This document shows positions 7,887 to 15,250 of a stretch of 24,605 nt of DNA, one piece after another; positions within the stretch are counted from its first letter, which is position 1; the number at the start of each line of letters is the position of its first letter. The DNA is from an uncultured bacterium (GTDB lineage: Bacteria > Cyanobacteriota > Vampirovibrionia > Gastranaerophilales > Gastranaerophilaceae): positions 1-24,605 of the forward strand of contig CABRZP010000021.1 of the NCBI GenBank assembly GCA_902475545.1, read 5' to 3'. Below the pieces are notes generated by a model. The model was not told where the DNA came from and made no database searches. It worked only from the letters and a program-made list of their open reading frames with translations. A program made the translations under genes and the position numbers.

Positions 7887-8876
7887 TTAACTGATAAAAT
7901 ATTCTTTTATTAAATCAACAAATATCATATTGTAATAAACAAAAAGCCCTACTGCAATTGCTACAACAAGTAATATTATTGATATTAAAGAAACATCATT
8001 TTTATTTTGAGATCTTTTAACAAGTGTAGCAAGTCCGAGTCCTGTCACTGATATCAAACCTGATAAAAATGCAGGGAAACTTATTACTCCTTTTAAGTAT
8101 GCAATTGCAAGAAATACGGACACAAAACAATTAGAAATCATACCAATGACAGCTGTTGCAACAACTTGTAATGGTGAATCTATCATCATAAATGATGCAA
8201 GATTTTCAGCAGAGCCAACTCCTTTAACCATGCTGTAAAAGAAAGCTAAGCAAATAAACGTAAACATGAACATATTAAAAGTATGTGTTAACGGATGCAT
8301 CCACCAGTATGGAGGATATTCAACTGTTTGTATTCTGTGGTGGCAGCAGGCAGGTTCATTCAAATCACTGTTTATTACATTTGCTTCTTCAATAAGTCTT
8401 TTCTTTCCGTGTACAATTAAATCAATAATATCGACAGAATATGCAACAGCAATACCTACAATTACTTTTATAATAATTATTGGAATAATTATTACTGCCT
8501 TGCTTAAATCCATAAATAACAAAGGTAGTGCATCATCAGAACAAACAATTAAAAAGGCAAGGAGTGTACCTCTAGTCATCATTTTTCTGGAATAGAATGT
8601 GCTTGCAATAACTTGATACCCGCATTCCGGTACAATTGAAATTGCGGCACCGAATAATGCTCCGAATTTTTGCAATAATTTTATAAATAACCCTATATTT
8701 TTGAGGAAAAATCTTTCTAATAGTTCAATACCGTAATATAAAAAGTATAAAAACGGTACAAATTTAATACTTTCAATTAGTGATATTCTTATAAACTCAG
8801 GAAGAAAAGTACACTGGTTTATTAAAAATTCAGGCACTTTTAAAACTTCTTGAATATGTTGTATTAATTCTTCCAT
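7887..8876 (-). CDS. ArsP_2-type 10-TM putative heavy-metal exporter (diverged paralogue)
   Basis: Tandem paralogue of the next gene, with the same architecture and, from the start chosen, the same 329-residue length. The signature residues have drifted: PQCGFS has become PECGYQ (83-88), SDEAIP has become SDDALP (113-118), and IPNC has become ISNC (247-250). The loop cluster reads CCHHR (177-181). Start choice: an ATG at 8901-8903 adds nine residues but has no Shine-Dalgarno sequence; the ATG at 8874-8876 has AAGGA ten bases upstream and aligns better with the paralogue. It could be a second exporter of different specificity, or one half of a heteromeric transporter. It is divergent from alr and starts the run of minus-strand genes down to 5393. 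Confidence 0.8.
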   Translation of the reverse strand: MEELIQHIQEVLKVPEFLINQCTFLPEFIRISLIESIKFVPFLYFLYYGIELLERFFLKNIGLFIKLLQKFGALFGAAISIVPECGYQVIASTFYSRKMMTRGTLLAFLIVCSDDALPLLFMDLSKAVIIIPIIIIKVIVGIAVAYSVDIIDLIVHGKKRLIEEANVINSDLNEPACCHHRIQTVEYPPYWWMHPLTHTFNMFMFTFICLAFFYSMVKGVGSAENLASFMMIDSPLQVVATAVIGMISNCFVSVFLAIAYLKGVISFPAFLSGLISVTGLGLATLVKRSQNKNDVSLISIILLVVAIAVGLFVYYNMIFVDLIKEYFIS

Positions 8877-8971
8877 AAATCTTAAATCCTTATTATTTCT
8901 CATTTTTATACTATCATATTTGAATTAAAGATGTATCAGGTAATTGATGTATATATTTAATACAACAATAA

Positions 8972-9000
8972 TTGCCGAAGATTTGATTTTGTTATATACT
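8972..9000 (+). promoter_or_regulatory. Promoter of alr with an almost absent leader
   Basis: TTGCCG at 8972-8977 and TATACT at 8995-9000 with a 17-base spacer. Transcription would begin near 9006-9008, only three to five bases before the ATG at 9011, so the mRNA would be nearly leaderless. No in-frame start codon fits the family further downstream. Confidence 0.65.
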
Positions 9001-9010
9001 GTAACGAGTT

Positions 9011-10138
9011 ATGAAAAATACCAGACAAACAAATGTTAATATTCACAGAGATGCATGGGTTGAGATAAATATATCAAACCTTGAAAATAATATTAAAGAA
9101 ATAAAAAAAAATGTACCGCAAGGCGTAAAACTTCTGGGAGTTGTAAAAGCTGATGCTTACGGACATGGTGCGGCTATGCTTGCACCAACAATTCTTGCCA
9201 GTGGAATAGATATGCTGGGGGTTGCTTCTATTGATGAAGGTGTTGATCTTAGACAGGCAGGAATAGATTGTGAAATTCTTGTTCTTGGTGCAGTTCCTAT
9301 TTGGGCTGTAGAGAGTGCAGTTAAAAACAATATCTCAATTGCTATATTTACTCCTGAACATATTAAAGCGTGTGAACAAACCTTCAAAAGAACCGGTATT
9401 AGACCAAAAGTTCATATTAAACTTGATACAGGAATGAATCGTATCGGGATAAGGTATGATGAAGCTATAGACTTTATTAAAAAAGTTCAACATTGTAATT
9501 TTATTGATCTGAAAGGGATTTTTACACACCTTGCAGCCGCAGAAGAACTTGATAAAGCAACAGAACAAATCAATAAATGGAATTCCGTAATAGATAATGT
9601 TAATACAGAAGGTTTACTCCTTCATATTTTAAATACTGCAGGAACAATATGTTATGACGTTCCGAATTCAAATATGAGAAGAGTAGGAATTTCTTTGTAT
9701 GGTTTGTATCCTGATTTTCCAAATATTGAATTTAAAAAACCAAAATTAAAACAGTTGATATCTTTAAAAGGTCGTATTGTAAATATTCATACAGCAAAAG
9801 ATGGTGAAGGGGTTAGTTATTGCCACACATATTCGGCAAAAGGAGAAAGAACAATTGCAACTGTCCCTATTGGATATGCAGATGGATTACCTCGATTATT
9901 ATCAAACAAGATAACAGGAATATTAAATGGTGTAGAAGTTCCTCAAGTAGGCAATATTACAATGGATCAAATAATGTTTGATATAACCGGTGTAAAGGCT
10001 GTTCCGGGTGATGTTATAACCCTTTTAAATGAAAATAAATCCATTGACGAATGGGCTAAAATATTGAACACTATAAATTATGAGCTTACTTGCAGGTTAA
10101 AAGTAAGACTTCCACGAGTTTATACCCGTGGTGAATAA
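9011..10138 (+). CDS. alr: Alanine racemase
   Basis: PLP-dependent enzyme interconverting L- and D-alanine for peptidoglycan synthesis. At 375 residues it has normal length, with an N-terminal TIM barrel and a C-terminal beta domain. The PLP lysine is Lys46 in GVVKADAYGHG (43-53). LDTGMNRIGI at 138-147 and HILNTAGTICY at 205-215 are barrel motifs. The second catalytic residue is probably Tyr270 in GEGVSYCHTYS, followed by VPIGYADGLPR at 285-295 and VGNITMDQIMFD near 316-327. The ATG has no clear ribosome site (only ACGAG), and the promoter predicts a nearly leaderless transcript. A dehydrogenase gene begins 20 bases after the stop and is probably co-transcribed. Confidence 0.95.
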   Translation: MKNTRQTNVNIHRDAWVEINISNLENNIKEIKKNVPQGVKLLGVVKADAYGHGAAMLAPTILASGIDMLGVASIDEGVDLRQAGIDCEILVLGAVPIWAVESAVKNNISIAIFTPEHIKACEQTFKRTGIRPKVHIKLDTGMNRIGIRYDEAIDFIKKVQHCNFIDLKGIFTHLAAAEELDKATEQINKWNSVIDNVNTEGLLLHILNTAGTICYDVPNSNMRRVGISLYGLYPDFPNIEFKKPKLKQLISLKGRIVNIHTAKDGEGVSYCHTYSAKGERTIATVPIGYADGLPRLLSNKITGILNGVEVPQVGNITMDQIMFDITGVKAVPGDVITLLNENKSIDEWAKILNTINYELTCRLKVRLPRVYTRGE

Positions 10139-10158
10139 TAAAATTGCAGGAGAATAAT

Positions 10159-11397
10159 ATGGAAAATTTTGATTTAGGTATTGTAGGAGGAGGACCGGCT
10201 GGTTATACTGCGGCAATTCATGCATCTAATTCAGGTAAAAAAGTTGTTTTGTTTGAAAAGGAACATATTGGCGGTGTTTGCTTAAACAAAGGCTGTATCC
10301 CTACAAAAAGTATTCTCCACGCATCAGAAGTTTATAACAATATAAAAAATTGTGCCAATTGCGGGATTTCAGTTACTGAACTTTCACTTGATTATTCAAA
10401 AGTTTTAGACAGAAAAAATCAAACTATTGAAAAGCTGAGAAAAGGCATTGAACTTGCACTTAAAAATTCAAAAGTTACAGTCATTAATGATGAAGCAAAT
10501 ATTAAATCTCAAAATGAAATACACGCAAAAAATGGCGAAATTTACTATTGTAATGAAATAATATGTGCAGTCGGCTCTTCTCCGAGAGAGCTTAAGGGGC
10601 TTGAGTTTGATCATAAATTTATATTGTCTTCAGATGATATTTTACAGTTGGAAAAACTACCGAAAAGCATTCTAATAATTGGCTCCGGTGCAATTGGGAT
10701 TGAATGGGCAAGAATATTTTCAAACTTTGGAATTGAAACTACAGTTCTGGAACTGGCTCCACACTTATTGCCTCTTGCTGATATTGAAGTTTCTAAACGT
10801 TTGGAGAGAATATTTAAGTCTAATAAAATTCAATTTTATACAGAAACATCTGTACAAAATATTGAAAATAAAATAGTTACACTTTCTAACGGAAAAACAA
10901 TTGAACCGGAAGTAATATTAGCTGCAACCGGAAGAGTCCCGAATATAACAGACAAAATTGATGGTGTAAAATACATCGGAGATACAGCCGGAGAAATTCA
11001 ACTCGCTCACTATGCAATTAAACAAGCCCTTGAGACGGTTAATAATATTCCTTTTGAAAAAGATTTAACACCGAGTGTTGTATACGGAACTCCTGAAATA
11101 GCATGGGTGGGGAAAAGAGAACAGGATTTAGAAGGACAGGTCTTTAAAAAATCTAATATCTTAATATCTTCACTTGGGAAATCTCATTGTGACGGTGTAA
11201 CTGACGGGTTTATAAAACTTCTGGAACAGGATGGGAAAATTGTTGGGGCACATATTGTTTCTGTTGAAGCTTCCGCTCTTATTCAACAAGTAACTATAGC
11301 TATACAAAATAACATTTCAGTTGAAAAACTAAAAGAAACCTGTTTTGCTCACCCGACATATTCAGAAGGTATATTTGAATGTCTTTTAAGACTATAA
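10159..11397 (+). CDS. lpd: Dihydrolipoamide dehydrogenase-like flavoprotein, internally shortened
   Basis: FAD-dependent pyridine nucleotide-disulfide oxidoreductase. Visible: the FAD motif VGGGPAGYTAA (9-19), the redox disulfide GGVCLNKGCIPTKS with Cys41 and Cys46, the NAD motif IGSGAIGIEWARIF, AATGRVPN, YIGDTAG, and the dimer-interface catalytic pair His398 and Glu403 in AHPTYSE. The 412 residues are fewer than the usual 450-470. Much of the difference is a missing stretch of about 30 residues between GRVPN and IGDTAG, where the family has a beta segment ending in the RTxxPGIYA-type turn. The start is ATG at 10159 with AGGAG seven bases before it; an in-frame TTG at 10144 has no ribosome site. 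No 2-oxoacid dehydrogenase or glycine-cleavage partner is nearby. Confidence 0.85.
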   Translation: MENFDLGIVGGGPAGYTAAIHASNSGKKVVLFEKEHIGGVCLNKGCIPTKSILHASEVYNNIKNCANCGISVTELSLDYSKVLDRKNQTIEKLRKGIELALKNSKVTVINDEANIKSQNEIHAKNGEIYYCNEIICAVGSSPRELKGLEFDHKFILSSDDILQLEKLPKSILIIGSGAIGIEWARIFSNFGIETTVLELAPHLLPLADIEVSKRLERIFKSNKIQFYTETSVQNIENKIVTLSNGKTIEPEVILAATGRVPNITDKIDGVKYIGDTAGEIQLAHYAIKQALETVNNIPFEKDLTPSVVYGTPEIAWVGKREQDLEGQVFKKSNILISSLGKSHCDGVTDGFIKLLEQDGKIVGAHIVSVEASALIQQVTIAIQNNISVEKLKETCFAHPTYSEGIFECLLRL

Positions 11398-11514
11398 AAA
11401 CGGGAACCCCCTCCTATACATTGATGGAATGACGTAGTTTCCTCGTGTTCTAAGAAGGGGCTCAAATTTGGTGTACCTTTACGTTTATTGGTATCAGGTT
11501 ATATGAAAAATGGT
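11398..11514. other. Intergenic region between convergent genes with a weak GC-rich stem
   Basis: 117 bases between lpd and the ycf45-like gene. CCCCCTCCT near 11407-11415 can pair imperfectly with AGAAGGGGC near 11454-11462. No T-run follows, so it is not a typical terminator. The ten bases ACGTAGTTTC also occur at 13484-13493 within the MITE-like element; this may be a decayed repeat, but the match is short. Confidence 0.3.
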
Positions 11515-13134
11515 TTAACCCATTTTCTCTTCATAATCTGTTCCGCCGACTATGCGTAAATGTCTGTTTTCACCTTCGCCGACAGACTTACTTTCCAGAT
11601 TATGCTGTTCAACTAACTCATGTTGCAGTTTACGAATGTGAGTACTTTGCGGGGTTAACTCAACATCGGTCGCACCTGCTAAAACTTTTTCAATAGCGGA
11701 TTTTGCTTCATCTAGTGCTTTTTCTGTAATATCGTAAAAACTTTGTTTTTCATTGAGTTCTGCTATATCAAGGGCATCTTTAATAACCTTTTGAATTTGA
11801 GCCATAGAATTTGTTTTTACATAGAATATTTGGATACGGCTTTCTTCTGCTGTACTCAATACTTTAGCTCCGCCTTTGACAAAGTTTTTGTGAGCAATAA
11901 CAATATCTGCATCATCCAGATTTCTTGTTATTTCAGCATTTAGGTCAAGTCTTTCAATAACTTTTTCTGCAATACTTCTTGATACTGCATATAGATATAT
12001 TTTTTTGAATTTTTTAACTTCTTCAACATATTTTTGTCTTGAAAAACTGAATTTTAAACTTTCAGGATGTTCAATTTTGTTATCAAGAGCATTGATTTTA
12101 TCTATTACATTAGGAACTCTTGCCGGCACCGGAGTTTGTGGAAGAGAAAAATCGTAAGCTTTGTCAACTTTACGAATTTCAGGTCTAATAGGCCAACCTC
12201 GCAAGATATAGTCAACAGCTTCTGTTGTATCTTTATAGACAGCAAGAGTATTTCTGTCTAAGATTTCTATTACAATATCAAATGTTGGCTGTTTTTCTCT
12301 TTCCAATACCGTTTTTTGAGAAGAACGACGTTTTGCTTCATCATCGCCTAAAGTTACTGATTGAATACCCCCAACCAAATCTGATAATGTAGGGTTTTTA
12401 ATTAAACTTTCCAGACTATTACCATGAGCCGTAGCAATAAGCATTACCCCGCGTTCTGCAATTGTTCTTGCGGCTTGAGCTTCTGCCTCTGTACCGATTT
12501 CATCAACAACAATGACTTCCGGAGTATGGTTTTCTACTGCCTCAATCATAATATCTTTTTGATATTCCGGCTGACGAACCTGCATTCTTCTGGCATGACC
12601 AACCGCAGGGTGTGGAGTATCTCCATCACCGGCGATTTCATTTGATGTATCAACTATTACAACTCTTTTGCCTAAATCATCAGCAACCAGTCTTGAAATT
12701 TCTCTAAGTTTTGTTGTTTTACCAACACCGGGTCTGCCTAAAAATAATATACTTTTATTTTGCAAACAAATATCTTTTATGCAGGAAATTGTACCGGTAA
12801 CAACACGACCGATTCTGCAAGTTAGACCTACAACTCTGCCCTGACGGTTTCTAATAGCACTAATTCTGTGAAGAGTTCCGGGAATTCCTGAGCGGTTATC
12901 TGAGGTAAAATCTTGAACTCTTGATGTAATATATTCAATGTCTTCATAACATACATCTGAAGCTTCAATATACTCAATTTTACCATCAGCATGTCTGATT
13001 TCCGGAGGTCTTCCAATATCTAAAACAATTTCAATTACATCTTCCATACGACCGTAAGAAATATGTTGCCTGATTCTATCGGGTAAAATCTCCACTAATT
13101 TGTCTAAATCATTCTGAAATTGTAAGTTGCTCAT
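11515..13134 (-). CDS. ycf45: Ycf45-like AAA ATPase with C-terminal R3H domain
   Basis: 539 residues matching the Ycf45 family of cyanobacteria and plastids: a SpoIIIAA-like P-loop ATPase with an R3H nucleic-acid-binding tail. The exact function is unknown; a role with single-stranded nucleic acid is inferred. Walker A is GRPGVGKTT at 133-141, Walker B is VIVVDEIG at 207-214, and DTSNEIAGDGD (162-172) and ATAHGNSLESLI are further ATPase motifs. A linker of about 170 residues follows. The R3H domain begins near 499 with the R-x3-H pair Arg501/His505 and ends with GENRHLRIV. AAAGG precedes the ATG at 13132-13134. The gene stands alone, with its own extended -10 promoter and the large non-coding region upstream. 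Confidence 0.9.
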   Translation of the reverse strand: MSNLQFQNDLDKLVEILPDRIRQHISYGRMEDVIEIVLDIGRPPEIRHADGKIEYIEASDVCYEDIEYITSRVQDFTSDNRSGIPGTLHRISAIRNRQGRVVGLTCRIGRVVTGTISCIKDICLQNKSILFLGRPGVGKTTKLREISRLVADDLGKRVVIVDTSNEIAGDGDTPHPAVGHARRMQVRQPEYQKDIMIEAVENHTPEVIVVDEIGTEAEAQAARTIAERGVMLIATAHGNSLESLIKNPTLSDLVGGIQSVTLGDDEAKRRSSQKTVLEREKQPTFDIVIEILDRNTLAVYKDTTEAVDYILRGWPIRPEIRKVDKAYDFSLPQTPVPARVPNVIDKINALDNKIEHPESLKFSFSRQKYVEEVKKFKKIYLYAVSRSIAEKVIERLDLNAEITRNLDDADIVIAHKNFVKGGAKVLSTAEESRIQIFYVKTNSMAQIQKVIKDALDIAELNEKQSFYDITEKALDEAKSAIEKVLAGATDVELTPQSTHIRKLQHELVEQHNLESKSVGEGENRHLRIVGGTDYEEKMG

Positions 13135-13430
13135 ATATTCGCTGCCTTTCTATTTTGATTATAACAAAATATTTACTGGCTATTAGATGCGATTTATAAT
13201 AGGGTATATCTTCTATATATATTATACAACATGTAACGACAAAATTTCTATTCTTCTTTACTATTTTTGTAGCAATTTTAACAAAACTTTACATTTGAAA
13301 TTGGGTTCAATGCGTGTTAAATCAACACTTTTCATTTTAAAAAATCGAAAAAAAATAAAATTCTAAACCTACAGATTGAAGTTTAAAAAGGCACTTTACA
13401 AACTGAAATAAAAGAGAAAATATTATTACG
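13135..13430. other. AT-rich intergenic stretch, no gene seen
   Basis: About 300 bases before the MITE-like element. They hold the promoter of the ycf45-like gene at the left end. No open frame with a ribosome site, no tRNA and no clear hairpin was found in the remainder. Confidence 0.5.
13158..13166 (-). promoter_or_regulatory. Extended -10 promoter of the ycf45-like gene
   Basis: On the minus strand the bases read TGTTATAAT, a perfect TATAAT with the TGn extension. No good -35 hexamer lies upstream, which is usual for extended -10 promoters. The start codon is about 24 bases downstream. Confidence 0.6.
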
Positions 13431-13541
13431 ATTTGTTTACATAAACAATATTATCCGCAGGATAATCAAAGGAAGGTTCGGAAACGTAGTTTCTGATAAC
13501 TCGAATTATTTGGTCAGCGTTTTTCTCTTTCTTTGCTTGCG

Positions 13542-13578
13542 TTTCTTTCTCTTTTACTCGCAATAAAAGAGAAAGAAA
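13542..13578. repeat. 15-bp perfect hairpin inside the MITE-like element
   Basis: TTTCTTTCTCTTTTA (13542-13556) is the exact reverse complement of 13564-13578, separated by the 7-base loop CTCGCAA. Pyrimidine on one arm, purine on the other. Confidence 0.85.
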
Positions 13579-13620
13579 TGAAGAAACAGAACTTATTTAA
13601 AAAAGAATCTTTCTTTGTTC

Positions 13621-13657
13621 ACTTTTTCTTTTTGATTGCGACGCAAAAAGAAAAAGT
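13621..13657. repeat. 14-bp perfect hairpin inside the MITE-like element
   Basis: ACTTTTTCTTTTTG (13621-13634) is the exact reverse complement of 13644-13657, with the 9-base loop ATTGCGACG. Same pyrimidine/purine style as the hairpin at 13542. Confidence 0.85.
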
Positions 13658-13812
13658 AGAACCGAAAAAGAAAAACACGCTTGATTAAATGGCTCGAGTC
13701 ATCAGGGGATTCCCCTGAAACCCCTTTATTAAAATATCGATTTGATATTTACCCCTAATATTGTTTATGTAAATAAATTTACAAGAAAATATATCCCATA
13801 TACTGTTTGTTA

Positions 13813-13818
13813 TATAAT
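13813..13818 (+). promoter_or_regulatory. -10 box of trpS
   Basis: Perfect TATAAT 27 bases before the trpS ATG. No convincing -35 hexamer is seen at 16-18 bases upstream, so this is a moderate call. It lies just outside the MITE-like element. Confidence 0.5.
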
Positions 13819-13845
13819 ATTTAAAGTTATAGAAAGGACTGTTTT

Positions 13846-14847
13846 ATGAAAAAAGACGTTATTGTATCAGGTATGAGATCAACAGGAAAATTACACTTAG
13901 GACATTATCTTGGCGTTATTCAGAACTGGGTTCAACTTCAAGACAAATATGATTGTAACTTCTTTGTTGCAGATTGGCATGCTTTGACTACAAAATACGA
14001 TAAAACAGATGATTTAAGACAAAATATCCTTGATGTTGTGATGGATTGGCTGGCTTGTGGAATTGACCCTGAAAAATCAACTATTTATGTGCAATCTCTT
14101 GTTCCTGAAATTGCAGAATTAAATATTTATTTAGGGATGATTACCCCTCAAAACTGGGTTGAACGTGACCCTTGTCTTAAAGATATGGCTAAAATATTGA
14201 AAACAAAAGAAGGACAAGCTTCTCAAATAAATTATGGATTGATGGGTTATCCTGTATTAATGAGTGCAGATATTATGATGTTCAATACAGATTATGTTCC
14301 GGTCGGAATTGATCAGGTTGCACATATCGAAATTACTCGTGATATTACAAGAAGATTTAACAATTTGTACGGTGAATTTTTCCATGAAGCAAAACCTTTA
14401 TTAAATCATTGTTCTTTAATTTGCGGTTTAGATGGAAATAAAATGGGTAAATCTTTTAATAATGATATAAAAATTTCCGATACCGCAGAAGTAACCTCTA
14501 AAAAGGTAATGAGTGCAATTACAGATAGATCACGGTTAAGAAAAGATGATCCGGGTCATCCTGATGAATGTGAAGTTGCATTTAAGTACTGGACAATTTT
14601 TGGTGATGAAGATGAGGTTTCTACCGTAAGATGTGAATGTGAAAAAGGTCTTCGCGGATGTGCACAATGTAAACGTCAACTTGGTGATAAAATTAACGAA
14701 AAACTTGCAGAAATTAGAGAAAGACGTAAATATTATGAAGAACATCCGGAAGAAGTTGAAAGAATTATTGAGGAAGGTTCTGCCAAAGCTAGAGTTAAAG
14801 CTCAAGCTGTTCTTGCTGAAGTTAGAAAATTAGTAAAAATGTACTAA
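13846..14847 (+). CDS. trpS: Tryptophan--tRNA ligase with a [4Fe-4S]-type cysteine motif
   Basis: Class I aminoacyl-tRNA synthetase charging tRNA-Trp. The 333 residues show the HIGH-like HLGH (17-20) in GMRSTGKLHLGHYLG, and the KMSKS-like KMGKS (199-203). ERDPCLKDMAKILKTKEGQ (106-124) and INYGLMGYPVLMSADI (128-143) are in the Rossmann core. Four cysteines, Cys242, Cys265, Cys272 and Cys275, have spacing C-x22-C-x6-C-x2-C, the arrangement that binds a [4Fe-4S] cluster in the Thermotoga maritima enzyme and is thought to help contact the anticodon. The start has AAAGGA upstream. No terminator follows; ssb has its own promoter right after the stop. Confidence 0.96.
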   Translation: MKKDVIVSGMRSTGKLHLGHYLGVIQNWVQLQDKYDCNFFVADWHALTTKYDKTDDLRQNILDVVMDWLACGIDPEKSTIYVQSLVPEIAELNIYLGMITPQNWVERDPCLKDMAKILKTKEGQASQINYGLMGYPVLMSADIMMFNTDYVPVGIDQVAHIEITRDITRRFNNLYGEFFHEAKPLLNHCSLICGLDGNKMGKSFNNDIKISDTAEVTSKKVMSAITDRSRLRKDDPGHPDECEVAFKYWTIFGDEDEVSTVRCECEKGLRGCAQCKRQLGDKINEKLAEIRERRKYYEEHPEEVERIIEEGSAKARVKAQAVLAEVRKLVKMY

Positions 14848-14876
14848 TTGGACTTTAGAAATAAATAATGTATAAT
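14848..14876 (+). promoter_or_regulatory. Promoter of the ssb-kinase-pdxA operon
   Basis: TTGGAC at 14848-14853, starting one base after the trpS stop codon, and a perfect TATAAT at 14871-14876 with a 17-base spacer. The ssb ATG is at 14903, with AGAGGT before it. Confidence 0.65.
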
Positions 14877-14902
14877 ATAAAAATTGAAAGAGGTAAAAAT
14901 AT

Positions 14903-15250
14903 ATGAATACAGTTACAGTAGTAGGTAGAGTTGGAAGGGACGCATCTGAAGGTTTTAAAGCTTTTGATTCAGGTAAGATGAAAGCATCTTTTTCTGTTGC
15001 GGTTAACAGATGGGATTCGAAAACAAAATCAGAAGTTACTGATTGGTTTAATATTGATGTTTGGGACAAACAAGCAGAATTTGCTGCTGAATATGTAAAA
15101 AAAGGCAGATTGGTTGCAATTGATGGTGCAATTGCTAATAATCGTTGGGTTGATAAAGCAACCGGTAATGATAGAGAAAATTTCTATGTAAGAGCTAATA
15201 CTATAAGATTACTAGGTTCCAGAAAAGACGCAGAAGAAGCTGTATTATGA
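14903..15250 (+). CDS. ssb: Single-stranded DNA-binding protein
   Basis: OB-fold protein coating single-stranded DNA in replication and repair. Its 115 residues cover one OB domain: MNTVTVVGRVGRDA at the start, FSVAVNRWDSKTK (about 30-42), TDWFNIDVWDKQAEFAAEYV (46-65) and KGRLVAIDGAIANNRWVDK (67-85). The protein ends with KDAEEAVL and lacks both the long glycine-rich linker and the acidic DDDIPF-like tip that recruits partner proteins in the E. coli type. Short tail-less Ssb also occurs in cyanobacteria. The stop codon overlaps the next start as ATGA, so the kinase downstream is translationally coupled to it. A longer tailed Ssb could exist elsewhere in the genome. Confidence 0.92.
   Translation: MNTVTVVGRVGRDASEGFKAFDSGKMKASFSVAVNRWDSKTKSEVTDWFNIDVWDKQAEFAAEYVKKGRLVAIDGAIANNRWVDKATGNDRENFYVRANTIRLLGSRKDAEEAVL

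Larger units (their letters stand above)
13431..13778. mobile_element. MITE-like element (copy B) with 23-bp terminal inverted repeats
   Basis: Left terminal repeat 13431-13453 and right terminal repeat 13756-13778 are reverse complements with one mismatch; the uninterrupted 17-base core is TTTACATAAACAATATT at 13436-13452 and its complement at 13757-13773. The 348-base interior has no protein-coding frame and carries a row of hairpins (13450-13466, 13481-13493, 13542-13578, 13621-13657, 13702-13718, 13732-13750). TTAC occurs just outside each end (13426-13429 and 13779-13782) and might be a target duplication, though not exactly flush on the left. The right third is shared with the element at 1-234. 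Terminal repeats, no transposase and more than one copy fit a non-autonomous element. Confidence 0.7.

Noticed and set aside
11407..11462. Terminator between lpd and the ycf45-like gene
   Set aside because: The GC-rich stem is imperfect, has a very large loop and no T-run on either strand.
13440..13545. Possible SRP or other small structured RNA upstream of trpS
   Set aside because: GGTCAG and GGAAGG occur but not in the SRP arrangement, and the terminal inverted repeats explain the structure better as a MITE-like element.
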